From Muricoccus harenae (GTDB lineage Bacteria > Pseudomonadota > Alphaproteobacteria > Acetobacterales > Acetobacteraceae), in the NCBI RefSeq assembly GCF_009848505.1, contig NZ_WWDL01000021.1:40662-104661 (forward strand): a stretch of 64,000 bases of DNA. Direction: 5' to 3'. A program made the translations under genes and the position numbers. The notes under the pieces were generated by a model, which ran no database searches, had not been told where the DNA came from, and saw only the letters and a list, made by a program, of their open reading frames with translations. Every line of letters begins with the position of its first letter. Within the stretch, counting starts at the first letter, position 1. Below are positions 35,126-43,252 of this stretch, one piece after another.

Positions 35126-36139
35126 TCAGACTTCCTGTGGCGAGGTGCGGCGTGCCGTGCGGAGCTCCAGCGTGGCCGCCCGCCGCAGTGTCGCGGCATA
35201 GCCGCCGTATTCGGTGGCCCGCGCTTCATAGAGCTCGGCCACGGCCGAGCGCCCTTGCTCGCGGGCATCGCGCGCCATGCGGGTGACGAGTTCGGTGCGC
35301 TCCTCCATCATCCGCATGGCGATCCGGATCGCCTCCGTCACCCCTTCCTCCTGGGCGGAGATCACCGCCTCCGCCGTGAAGGCATGGCCGATCTGGCAGC
35401 GGTAGCGCAGCGGCCCCCCCGCCTTCATCTCGGATAGCACGCCCTGGCAACGCGGGCAGGTCACGGCCGAGGGCGCGGCGATCTCGCGCAGCTGGTCCGA
35501 ACCCACGCGCCGGCCCGCCGCGATCATCACCTCCAGCTCCAGCTCCGGAGGGTGTAGCGGGGCCGGGCCCGCCGGCGTGTCCGCCAAGGCGGTGAGCAGC
35601 CCCGCCAGGTCCTCGGCCCCGGCGACATGGTCCACCTCCACCGTTTCCAGCGCTGCCCGCGGCATGTCCGGGGCCTCAGCGTCCAGCGGATGCTGCACCA
35701 CGGTCAGGCCCCCGGCCTCCTTGATCGCATAGAGGCCCGCCGCGCCATCATTCAGCAGGCCGGTCAGGACCACGCCGATGACGCGCGGCCCGTAAGTCAG
35801 GGCGGCTGAACGGAACATCGGGTCAATGGAGGGGCGCGCCATGTTCTCCCGTGGGCCGGTGCCGAGCACCACCGCGCCATCGATGATCAGCAGGTGCCGG
35901 TCGGGCGGGGCGACATAAACGCGCCCTGGCTCGATCGGCTGTCCATCGACCGCCTGGCTGACGGGCAGGGTGGAAGTGGCGCCCAGCATTTCCGCCAAAT
36001 AGCCCGTGCTGCTGCTGGGAATGTGGGTGGTGATGAACACGGCCGCCGGAAAATCCTGCGGCAGGCTCGTGAGGAGGCGCTTCAGCACGGCCGTACTGCC
36101 GAGAGAGCCGCCGATCGCCACGATATTGCGTCTTGTCAT
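35126..36139 (-). CDS. CheB-like protein-glutamate methylesterase, stand-alone
   Basis: A 337-residue protein with the complete CheB triad: Ser12 in IGGSLGS, His39 in TTHIPSS and Asp131 in LLNDGAAG. It lacks the usual N-terminal receiver domain. A C-terminal extension contains a zinc-ribbon-like CPRCQG and YRCQIGHAF. It lies just upstream of the CheB-CheR-kinase hybrid on the same strand, 49 bases away. It may supply the esterase activity missing from the hybrid's CheB domain. Confidence 0.88.
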   Translation of the reverse strand: MTRRNIVAIGGSLGSTAVLKRLLTSLPQDFPAAVFITTHIPSSSTGYLAEMLGATSTLPVSQAVDGQPIEPGRVYVAPPDRHLLIIDGAVVLGTGPRENMARPSIDPMFRSAALTYGPRVIGVVLTGLLNDGAAGLYAIKEAGGLTVVQHPLDAEAPDMPRAALETVEVDHVAGAEDLAGLLTALADTPAGPAPLHPPELELEVMIAAGRRVGSDQLREIAAPSAVTCPRCQGVLSEMKAGGPLRYRCQIGHAFTAEAVISAQEEGVTEAIRIAMRMMEERTELVTRMARDAREQGRSAVAELYEARATEYGGYAATLRRAATLELRTARRTSPQEV

Positions 36140-36395
36140 CCTGTCCCGCTCAGCCGCATGTGCGCCATGAAGTTGAACCGTTGGATGATGCGGGGGTTGC
36201 GGCCGTTCCGGGCGGTTACGCGGGTGCTATGCCGGAGGGCGCGAGGGCTTCACAGCCGACCCTGGCGCAGCCCCCGCAGCATTCTCCGGAGCTGGCCCGG
36301 CGGCCTGCCCCGCGCCGGGGTGGCGGCAGGGATGCCGCGCGGAGTCACGGGCGCGGTTGCAGCCTGCCGCAGCGCAACAAACATGGTGCACGGCC

Positions 36396-37178
36396 ATGAT
36401 GCTCATCAAAGTCGCGCTCCTCCTCTTCCTCCTCTTCTACCTCCTGCCCCTTGGCGTCTCGGCCGCCCTTTACCGGGCGGGCGGTGCGGTCACCGAGTGG
36501 TGGTCGGCCGATCGCTCGAGCGCCGGGCTCCTGCCGCCGGCGGCGCAGACGCCCGGCGCGGTGGTGCGGGTCTTCGCCGCCCCGACGGTGCGCTGGCGCG
36601 GCATCTTTGCCGTTCATTGCTGGATCGTCTTCAAGCCCGAGGGCGCGTCCCGCTACACGCGCTACGACTACACCGCCTGGGGCGAGCCGATCCGCATGAA
36701 CGGCTTCGAGCCCGACGGCCGCTGGTTCGGGCGCGTGCCCGAGGTGGTCTTCGCGGCGGATGGCCTGGACGCATCGGCGCTGATCCCCCGGATGCAGGCG
36801 GCCATCGCCAGCTATAGCTGGCGCAACCAGGGGGATTACAGCCCCTGGCCGGGGCCGAATTCCAACACCTTCGTCGCCGCCGTACTGGACTCGGTGCCGG
36901 GGATCCGCGTCTCCCTCCCGCCCACCGCCATCGGCAAGGACTACCCCTATGACGGCCGGTGGCTTCGCCGCACGGCCTCGGGCACTGGAGTGCGGCTGAC
37001 GCTGGGGGGTTATGCCGGCATCACCCTGGGCTGGGTGGAGGGGATCGAGGTGAACATCCTCGGCGCCGTGGCGGGGATCGACCTGCGCCGGCCGGCGATC
37101 AAGCTTCCGGGGTTGGGGCGCATCGGCATGCGGGGGCCGGACGGGCCGGGGGTGCCGATGCCGGCGGCGGCGTCCTGA
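36396..37178 (+). CDS. DUF3750 domain protein
   Basis: A 260-residue protein of unknown function. An N-terminal hydrophobic anchor (about 3-25, LIKVALLLFLLFYLLPLGVS) is followed by the DUF3750 domain, with HCWIVFKPEGASRYTRYDY and NQGDYSPWPGPNSNTF as its conserved parts. It is probably anchored with its domain in the periplasm. The ATG at 36396 begins the anchor. The gene ends at a terminator-like element. Confidence 0.85.
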   Translation: MMLIKVALLLFLLFYLLPLGVSAALYRAGGAVTEWWSADRSSAGLLPPAAQTPGAVVRVFAAPTVRWRGIFAVHCWIVFKPEGASRYTRYDYTAWGEPIRMNGFEPDGRWFGRVPEVVFAADGLDASALIPRMQAAIASYSWRNQGDYSPWPGPNSNTFVAAVLDSVPGIRVSLPPTAIGKDYPYDGRWLRRTASGTGVRLTLGGYAGITLGWVEGIEVNILGAVAGIDLRRPAIKLPGLGRIGMRGPDGPGVPMPAAAS

Positions 37179-37184
37179 GAAAGA

Positions 37185-37231
37185 AAGGCCGGGGGAAGGA
37201 ATTCCCCCGGGCCCCCATCTTTTTCCTTCGG
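37185..37231 (+). terminator. Terminator-like dispersed element, copy B
   Basis: ggccgggggaa-gga-attcccccgg, then GCCCCCATCTTTTTCC: a GC hairpin followed by CCCCC and a T-run. The order and spacing match both copies at 2371-2461. It follows the DUF3750 gene and separates it from the convergent glycan operon. Confidence 0.7.
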
Positions 37232-37244
37232 GTTTAGCGGGTGG

Positions 37245-38231
37245 TCAGCGTCCGTAGATCCGGTCCAGGACGGCGGCCACCTCGGTGAGCTGCTCGGTGG
37301 CGGGATCGTAGCGCGCACCGCCGGCGAGGCGCGCGGCCCAATCGGCTGCGGCGCGGCCGCCCCATTCATCGGGAGGCAGCGCCAGCGTCTCGCGCGCGGT
37401 GCCGCGAAAGCGCTCGGCGGTGAAGTCGTAGAAGGAGCCGTTGACGTTGCGCAGTGCGGCGCCGCCCGCCGTGCCGTGGAATTCCGCGGAGATCACCGCG
37501 TCGCAGCCCGCATGGAGGTTCCAGGAGCAGGCCAGCCGCACCACCGCCCCGGTCTCCAGTTCGATGGTTGCGACGGCATAATCCTCCACCCGGTCCGTGC
37601 GAGCGCCCAGCGGCTCCCCACCGGCGAAGAGCGAGCCGGACGCCCGCGCCACCTTGGGGAAGTCCAGCGCCCAGAGCGCGAGATCCACCAGATGCACGCC
37701 CAGGTCCATGACACAGCCGCCGCCCGACAGGGCAGGATCGCGGAACCACGGCTTGTCCGGCCCATAGGCGTTGTGGAAGACGAGATCGACGGCATAGGGG
37801 CTGCCGAGCTGCCCCGCCTGGATTGCCTCCCGGATGCGGCGCATGCCCTCGGTGAAGCGGTAGGACAGGTCCACCGCCAGCAGGCGATCGGCCGCGCGGG
37901 CGGCATCGACCACGGCGCGCACCTCCGCCTCCGTGCGGCCCAGCGGCTTCTGGCAGAAAACGGCCGCGCCGCTCTGCAGTGCCTGGATGGATTGCGCGGC
38001 ATGCATCGCGCTGGGGGTGGCGATCACCACGCCGTCCAGGCGCAGCGCCAGCATCTCCTCCAGCGAACCCACGCATCGGGCGCCGGGGGCCAGTTTCCGG
38101 GCCTCCTCCGCCATTTCCGGCGACGGATCGGCGATGGCGGCGGCTTCGGCCGCGCCGCTGGCCAGGATGGCCTGCATCCGGTGGCGGCCGATCCAGCCGA
38201 CGCCGAGGAAGCCGATGCGGGGCGCCTTCAC
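37245..38231 (-). CDS. Gfo/Idh/MocA family oxidoreductase
   Basis: A 328-residue NAD(P)-dependent oxidoreductase, typically acting on inositols, sugars or sugar nucleotides. The Rossmann motif is GFLGVGWIGRHRM, the family EKP-like motif is FCQKPLGR, and the DLGVHLVDLALWAL segment carries the catalytic His. It is the last gene of the minus-strand glycan operon, and overlaps the dehydrogenase stop by four bases. Because Ino1 is encoded in the divergent operon, oxidation of an inositol or its derivative is a reasonable guess. Confidence 0.87.
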   Translation of the reverse strand: MKAPRIGFLGVGWIGRHRMQAILASGAAEAAAIADPSPEMAEEARKLAPGARCVGSLEEMLALRLDGVVIATPSAMHAAQSIQALQSGAAVFCQKPLGRTEAEVRAVVDAARAADRLLAVDLSYRFTEGMRRIREAIQAGQLGSPYAVDLVFHNAYGPDKPWFRDPALSGGGCVMDLGVHLVDLALWALDFPKVARASGSLFAGGEPLGARTDRVEDYAVATIELETGAVVRLACSWNLHAGCDAVISAEFHGTAGGAALRNVNGSFYDFTAERFRGTARETLALPPDEWGGRAAADWAARLAGGARYDPATEQLTEVAAVLDRIYGR

Positions 38232-39229
38232 GAGAAGCGCACCACGGCCTTGAGGAAGCCGTCCGGCCGGTCCCGCGTGGCGTCCAGCGCCGCGTCCAGC
38301 CGTTCCAGCGGGAAGTCATGGGTGAGGAGCGGCGCGGGATCGAGGCGACCGGCGGCGATGGCCTCCACCGCCTCCCGGATGCCCTGCACATAGACCTTCG
38401 GGTCGCGCTCATGCGCGTTGATCACGTCCAGCCCGCGCCAGTTCCACAGCCACATATTCACCTGCCGCGGCCCGTCCTGGTGGTAGCCGGCGACGATCAA
38501 CCGCCCGCGCTCCCGGCACAGCTCGGCCGCGAGGTCCAGCGGCCATTGCTTGCCCACCGCCTCGATCACCACCTCGCAGAACCGGCCGCCCGTGAGTTCC
38601 TTCACCCGCTCGATGATGCCGTTGTGGTCCTCCATCGGGATGGTCTCGGCCGCGCCCATCTTGCGTGCAAGATCGAGCGAGTAGGGGCGGCGGGAGATGG
38701 CGATCACCCGCGCGCCCGCCTGGGTCGCCAGCTTCGTCAGGATGGCGCCGAGGAAGCCGATGCCGATGATGGCGACGGTCTGCCCCGCCTCGATCCCGCT
38801 GCGGCGGAAGATGTTCATGGCGCAGCCCAGCGGCTCGCCCGGGAAAGGCTGCCCGGCGAGGGATTCCGGCAGGCGCACGACATTCGCGGCCTCCGCCAGA
38901 TCGTACTCCGCATAGCCGCGATAGGAGAGGGCGGCGACGCGATCGCCCAGCGAAAGCCCTTCCACGCCCTCGCCCAGCGCATCCACCACGCCCCAGGCCT
39001 CATGCCCCAGATCGCCCGGCTCCGTGGGGAAGCGCATCCAGTCCGGACCGGCCCAGGGGGTGAGGTTGGAGGCGCAGACGCCGCATCCTTCGACACGCAG
39101 CCGCACCTGGCCGGGGCCGGGCTCCGGCCGCGCCACCTCCTGTACCTCCATCCGGCCTGGCCCGGTCAGGACCGCGGCCCGCATGCGCGCCGCACCGGCG
39201 GGCATCCCACTCATCATGCCATCCTTCAT
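38228..39229 (-). CDS. Zinc-type alcohol/polyol dehydrogenase (MDR)
   Basis: A 333-residue medium-chain dehydrogenase. GCGVCASN and DLGHEAWGVV hold catalytic zinc ligands; the four-Cys structural zinc lobe is missing, as in some sorbitol/threonine-dehydrogenase-like members. The nucleotide site is IIGIGFLGAI. It is coupled to the Gfo/Idh gene, and the pair is separated from the preceding GH gene by 75 bases carrying a hairpin. A two-step redox modification of a sugar or polyol is likely. Confidence 0.86.
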   Translation of the reverse strand: MKDGMMSGMPAGAARMRAAVLTGPGRMEVQEVARPEPGPGQVRLRVEGCGVCASNLTPWAGPDWMRFPTEPGDLGHEAWGVVDALGEGVEGLSLGDRVAALSYRGYAEYDLAEAANVVRLPESLAGQPFPGEPLGCAMNIFRRSGIEAGQTVAIIGIGFLGAILTKLATQAGARVIAISRRPYSLDLARKMGAAETIPMEDHNGIIERVKELTGGRFCEVVIEAVGKQWPLDLAAELCRERGRLIVAGYHQDGPRQVNMWLWNWRGLDVINAHERDPKVYVQGIREAVEAIAAGRLDPAPLLTHDFPLERLDAALDATRDRPDGFLKAVVRFS

Positions 39230-39234
39230 CGCGT

Positions 39235-39260
39235 GCCACCGGTGGCGCGATGGCCACCGG
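39235..39260. promoter_or_regulatory. Hairpin/palindrome in glycan operon
   Basis: gccaccggtggc (39235-39246) is a perfect 12-bp palindrome; its right half also pairs with gccaccgg at 39253-39260 to form an alternative 8-bp stem. It lies upstream of the dehydrogenase gene in the only sizeable gap of the operon. The mutually exclusive structures could attenuate or process the message; no T-tract is present. Confidence 0.4.
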
Positions 39261-39304
39261 CGGTCCGAATCAACCTGCTGACTGACTGTTTGATCCCGCC
39301 GGAA

Positions 39305-40216
39305 TCAGGCCGCGACCACCGCCGCCTTGGCCGGGGCGTAGCGCCGGATCATGGAGGCGCAGAACTCCGCGAATTCCTCCGGCACCTGGGGCGGGCTGGT
39401 GTGGTGCGGGGCGATGCCGCGATGTTCCGGCGTGAAGCAGAAGGTGACGGTGACGTCGAAATCAGCGAGCGCCTCCATCTGCCGGTCGAACCAGTCCAGC
39501 GCATTGGGGCGGAAGCTGTCGGCCCAGGAGAGGCCGGTGCGCAGATAGGTGACGCCCAGCCGCTTCATCCATTCCACGGCGTCGTATAGGCGGTGGTCCT
39601 CATAGTGGAACCACTGGCACAGGCCCATCTGCGGCGCGTGCTTCGCGAAATGCTCGATGGATGGCTTGGGCGACCCGTCCTCGCGCAGCAGGCCCATGTA
39701 GAAATGGCGATAATAGGAGGAGCCTTCGGCCTCGCGGTGGCGCGTGGTCGCCCCCCAGGCCTGCGGCAGGTCGTAAAGGCTGTACCAGTGGATGCGTGGC
39801 GCCTTGCCGATCAGAAGCTCGGCGGTGCGGTTGAGCCCCCAGACCTGCACCTCCTCCGCGCCGAAGGTGGAGATGCCGACTTCCGACACCCAGATCGGCT
39901 TGTCCGTCACCGCGCGGATCTCGTCGATCTTCGCCGGCCACTCGTCGATCTTCCACAGGTTCCAGTCGAGCGGGAAGCCGTGCACGGCCACCGCATCGAC
40001 CTCCGCCAGCGCCCCCCGTTCCGCCATGTTCACGATGAAGGCGGGATCGATCGGTGAGATGCCGCCGAGAATGCGCGGCAAGTCCGGATTCGCCTCGCGG
40101 ATCGCCCGGCCGGCCAGCTTCGCCGTCTCCGCGAACATCGCCCAGCCCGGATCGATCTCGGGATCCCAATGGGATTTGTTGTTGGGCTCGTTCCAGATCA
40201 TCGCGGCTTCGATCAC
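39305..40216 (-). CDS. Clan GH-A glycosidase-like protein (GH39/GH5-like)
   Basis: A 303-residue TIM-barrel protein. Acid/base Glu is in MIWNEPNNKSHWDP (about residue 10, very near the N-terminus) and nucleophile Glu in PIWVSEVGIST. The start is GTG 40216, sharing GTGA with the methyltransferase stop; a longer frame would run through that gene. With the acid/base at the extreme N-terminus, the first strands of the barrel are missing, so the fold is either permuted, truncated, or completed by another protein. No signal peptide. Confidence 0.72.
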   Translation of the reverse strand: MIEAAMIWNEPNNKSHWDPEIDPGWAMFAETAKLAGRAIREANPDLPRILGGISPIDPAFIVNMAERGALAEVDAVAVHGFPLDWNLWKIDEWPAKIDEIRAVTDKPIWVSEVGISTFGAEEVQVWGLNRTAELLIGKAPRIHWYSLYDLPQAWGATTRHREAEGSSYYRHFYMGLLREDGSPKPSIEHFAKHAPQMGLCQWFHYEDHRLYDAVEWMKRLGVTYLRTGLSWADSFRPNALDWFDRQMEALADFDVTVTFCFTPEHRGIAPHHTSPPQVPEEFAEFCASMIRRYAPAKAAVVAA

Positions 40217-40983
40217 GCGCGCTTCTCCTTCGCGGGATAGGCGGCGCCGGCACCCCAGGGGGCTTCCTTGCGCCGGCAGAGATACACCTCCTGCTCGGGG
40301 TGCTCGAGGATGGCGAAACCGGCCGAGCGCAGCATCGCCTCGGCACAGGCGGCGTTCGGCACCCACCAGTTGGTCAGATCGCCGGTGTAACGGTGCTCTA
40401 CGAAATGCAGCTTCGGATAGCCGGGACGTTCGAAGATCTCGGTTTCCTCGAAGGGATAGTCCGCCGCCACCGACTCCACCTCCGTCGCGCCGCGCTGCAT
40501 GGACTGGAACAGCAGCAGGTCCTTGGCGACATGCTCATGGATCAGGTCCAGCGCGAGCAGCGGATGGCGCAGATGGTAGAGCACGCCCATGAAGATCACG
40601 AGATCGAAGCGCTCGCCCAGCGTGCCGACATCATAGACAGAGAGGTTGCGGAACTCCGCCTTCAGCCCCGTCACCTCGGCGGCCAGCCGCGCCTGGGCCA
40701 GGTAGCGGTCATCGGAGTCGATGCCGAGCACGCGGCTGGCGCCGCGCCGCTTCATCTCCAGCGAGTAGAAGCCGGCGTTGCAGCCGATATCGAGCACCGA
40801 CTTGCCCGTCAGGTCCTGCGGGATCGCCTTCGCAAAGCGCTTGAACTTGTTTGCGGGATAGTCGTGCAGGAAGTGGTTCGGCGCGGTCTTCACCCCGCCG
40901 AGGTCGAAGTTGTGGAACCAGTCGCCGAGGGCCTCGACCCGTTTGCGGATCTCATCCTTCGAAAGCGTCACGGCTTGGCTCAT
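40213..40983 (-). CDS. SAM-dependent methyltransferase, TIGR04290 (Rta_06860) family
   Basis: A 256-residue class I methyltransferase. SAM motif I is VLDIGCNAGFYSLEM; upstream WFHNFDLGGVKTAPNHFL and downstream MGVLYHLRHPLLALD and NWWVPN are family features shared with CmoB-like proteins. As I recall, TIGR04290 marks a widely distributed gene neighbourhood of unknown function in soil and rhizosphere bacteria; the genes around it here fit that. Both ends overlap the adjacent genes by four bases. Confidence 0.88.
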   Translation of the reverse strand: MSQAVTLSKDEIRKRVEALGDWFHNFDLGGVKTAPNHFLHDYPANKFKRFAKAIPQDLTGKSVLDIGCNAGFYSLEMKRRGASRVLGIDSDDRYLAQARLAAEVTGLKAEFRNLSVYDVGTLGERFDLVIFMGVLYHLRHPLLALDLIHEHVAKDLLLFQSMQRGATEVESVAADYPFEETEIFERPGYPKLHFVEHRYTGDLTNWWVPNAACAEAMLRSAGFAILEHPEQEVYLCRRKEAPWGAGAAYPAKEKRA

Positions 40984-42128
40984 GGTGCTGGCGCCCCTTC
41001 TGCCATCGAATGTTGCGCGGGGCCGAGCCGCCGCATTGGTGCCGCATCCAGGCGTGACAGCATGCCCAGCAGCTCGTCCACGCGATGCGCGCAGCTATGG
41101 CGCGCGCGGATCGTCTCCAGCCCACTTTCCACCAGTGCGCGCCGCAGCGCGGGATCGTCGCGCAGGGCGGAGAGGTGGCGCACCATCTCCGCCTCGTCGC
41201 GGGCCGTCAGATAATCATGGCCGGGGCGGAACAGCCCTTCGGAATCCTGCCAGGGAGCGGAGACGAGGGGAATGCCGCAGGCCAGCGCCTCGAAGACGCG
41301 GATGGTGGGGATGCCGGGCAGCATTTCCACATAGAAGCGGCGCGGCACATGCACGGTGGCAAGGTGCCGCGCAAAGAGCTCGGGCGCGCGCGCATTCGGC
41401 AGCCAGCCGCGGTAGCGCACGCCGTAGCGTGCCAGCATGGCCCGTGCCTCATCCGGGTAGCGCACGCCATAGATGTCCAACGGCAGGCCGGTGGTACGCG
41501 CGGGGCGCAGCAGGAAGCTCTCCAGCTCCGCGCTGCGCTCGCCATCGCCCCAGTTGCCGATCCAGACCAGGCCCTTGCGCCGGCCCTCCACTTCCGGTGG
41601 ATGGAACAGGCGCGTATCCGCCGCCTCGTGCCAAACGAAGACGCGGTCGCCCCAGCCCCACTCGCGATAGACTTCCGCGAGGGTGGCACCGAAGGCCAGC
41701 ACGGCGTCATAGCCATCCAGGTCGAAGCGCCGGATCGCCTCTGGCTCGCTGACCGCGCGGTGATGCGTGTCGTGGAACAACAGGGTAAAGGGCGCACCGC
41801 GGCGACGCAGACGGCCGACAGCGGCGACCAGCTCCGGCTCGTTCCATTCATGCACGATGACCACGTCGGCCCCGTCGAGCGCGGCCTCCACCTCCGCGAA
41901 GCCGGAGAAGGCACGGGAGGACAGCTCGGGGTAGTTCGCTTGGAAGGCGTTGAGCCCCGCCTTGCCATGGTCGCGCAGCAGGTTCTCTAGGCTCCAGGCT
42001 CCCTCGGGTTCGAGGGAGAGCACCTCATGCCCGCGATGCACAAGGTCCCGCAGCACGCCGCGCAGAAAATGCGCGTTGCCATGGTTCCAGCAGGAGGCCA
42101 GCGAATGGGTGAGGTAGACGAGCTTCAC
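40980..42128 (-). CDS. CgeB-like glycosyltransferase
   Basis: A 382-residue GT-B-type protein. The N-terminus (LVYLTHSLASCWNHGNAHFL) and the acidic loop VIVHEWNEPEL fit the CgeB/DUF3880 type, and the C-terminal donor region is RVFEALACGIPLVSAPWQDS. It is one of three CgeB-like proteins in the two divergent operons. Start overlaps the GT4 gene stop. Donor and acceptor are unknown; with a UDP-xylose synthase nearby, xylose is one candidate. Confidence 0.83.
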   Translation of the reverse strand: MKLVYLTHSLASCWNHGNAHFLRGVLRDLVHRGHEVLSLEPEGAWSLENLLRDHGKAGLNAFQANYPELSSRAFSGFAEVEAALDGADVVIVHEWNEPELVAAVGRLRRRGAPFTLLFHDTHHRAVSEPEAIRRFDLDGYDAVLAFGATLAEVYREWGWGDRVFVWHEAADTRLFHPPEVEGRRKGLVWIGNWGDGERSAELESFLLRPARTTGLPLDIYGVRYPDEARAMLARYGVRYRGWLPNARAPELFARHLATVHVPRRFYVEMLPGIPTIRVFEALACGIPLVSAPWQDSEGLFRPGHDYLTARDEAEMVRHLSALRDDPALRRALVESGLETIRARHSCAHRVDELLGMLSRLDAAPMRRLGPAQHSMAEGAPAP

Positions 42129-43252
42129 GCGGCGACGGTCCCCGGCAGCAGCAGGCTGCGATACACGGCAAGCATCGCCTCCGCCATCGCCTCCACGGTG
42201 TAGCGGCCCGCCCTCTCTCGCGCGGCGGCACCCAGGCGCGCGCGCTCGCCGGCATCCGCCGCCAGCCGCGCTATCGCATCGGCAGCGGCCGCGTCATCGC
42301 GCGCCGGCACGAAGATGGCGGCGCCATCCCACAACTCCCGAAAGCTCGGGACATCCGAAAGCACCAGCGCGCATCCGCCCTGCGCGGCCTCGAGGACGGC
42401 GAGGCCGAAGGGCTCGTACAGGGCAAGGGAGACATAGATCGGCGCATGGCCGAGCCATCCTAACAGGCCCGGCTCGTTCAGCCGCCCAAGGGCGCGCAGG
42501 TGCCGCGCCTGCACCAGCGTTCCGTCCGGTCCGGCCATGGGGCCGGCGGCCAGCACCGGCAGGTCCAGCCGCGCCGCCGCGCGGTCCAGCGTCTCGAGGT
42601 TCTTGCCCGCGTCCCAGAGCCGCCCGGCCGTGAAGGCGAAGAGCGGCGGCACGCCATCAGGCGGGCTGGCCGAGGCGGGAGGGGCCATGCGGCCGTTGTA
42701 GACGACGCGCGGCAGGCGCGGCAGCGTGTAGCGGTTCGCCGTCGCCTCGGCGAAGGCCCGGCTGGGCACGACAAGCTCCGTGGCGCCCAGGAAGCCGCTG
42801 CGGACCAGCTCCGTCCGCCAGGCGAAATCGGCGGGCAGGATGCCGCCCCGCACCGCATCCCACCAGGTTGCGACGCAGGAATGCGAGACGGCGACGACAG
42901 GTACCGCGAAGCCCGCGCCGGCTGCATGCGCCGGGCTGTTGAGCTGCACGACATCCGCCCGCACATCCCGCGCCAGCGCGGCGAGGGCCGCGCCCGCTTC
43001 CGTCACCGCCTGTGGCTCCTCCGCCAGCCAGTCCAGCGGCAGACCGGTCAGCCGCAATTCGAGCCCGGGGATGGCGGACGCCTGCACCATCTGGTCCGGC
43101 GTCGGTCCCCGGCCGAGCACGGCAAGCACGGTGCTCACGCCCTGCATGGCGAGGCCCCCGGCCAAGTCCAGCGCATAAGTCCAGACACCGCCCGCCGCAT
43201 CGGCGGTCATCAGCAGCCGCGTGCCCCGGATTCCCTGTGCGCCGAAGGTCAC
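42125..43252 (-). CDS. GT4-family glycosyltransferase
   Basis: A 375-residue GT-B enzyme. The donor-site pattern EPFGLAVLEAAQGGCALVLSD (core EPFGLAVLEAA) is standard for GT4, and the acceptor loop contains GGVWTYALDLAGGL. GTG 43252 was chosen because it forms the four-base overlap with the epimerase stop, as with its neighbours; a longer frame would overlap that gene further. It is soluble or peripheral. Confidence 0.88.
   Translation of the reverse strand: MTFGAQGIRGTRLLMTADAAGGVWTYALDLAGGLAMQGVSTVLAVLGRGPTPDQMVQASAIPGLELRLTGLPLDWLAEEPQAVTEAGAALAALARDVRADVVQLNSPAHAAGAGFAVPVVAVSHSCVATWWDAVRGGILPADFAWRTELVRSGFLGATELVVPSRAFAEATANRYTLPRLPRVVYNGRMAPPASASPPDGVPPLFAFTAGRLWDAGKNLETLDRAAARLDLPVLAAGPMAGPDGTLVQARHLRALGRLNEPGLLGWLGHAPIYVSLALYEPFGLAVLEAAQGGCALVLSDVPSFRELWDGAAIFVPARDDAAAADAIARLAADAGERARLGAAARERAGRYTVEAMAEAMLAVYRSLLLPGTVAA

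Noticed and set aside
31468..35286. A 1272-residue open frame on the plus strand
   Set aside because: Antisense to the CheB-CheR-PAS-HWE kinase, whose domains are clear; the plus frame has no recognisable domain.
36140..36395. A possible 88-residue gene in the gap before DUF3750
   Set aside because: Composition is Pro/Arg/Gly-rich and there is no ribosome-binding site; looks like non-coding high-GC sequence.
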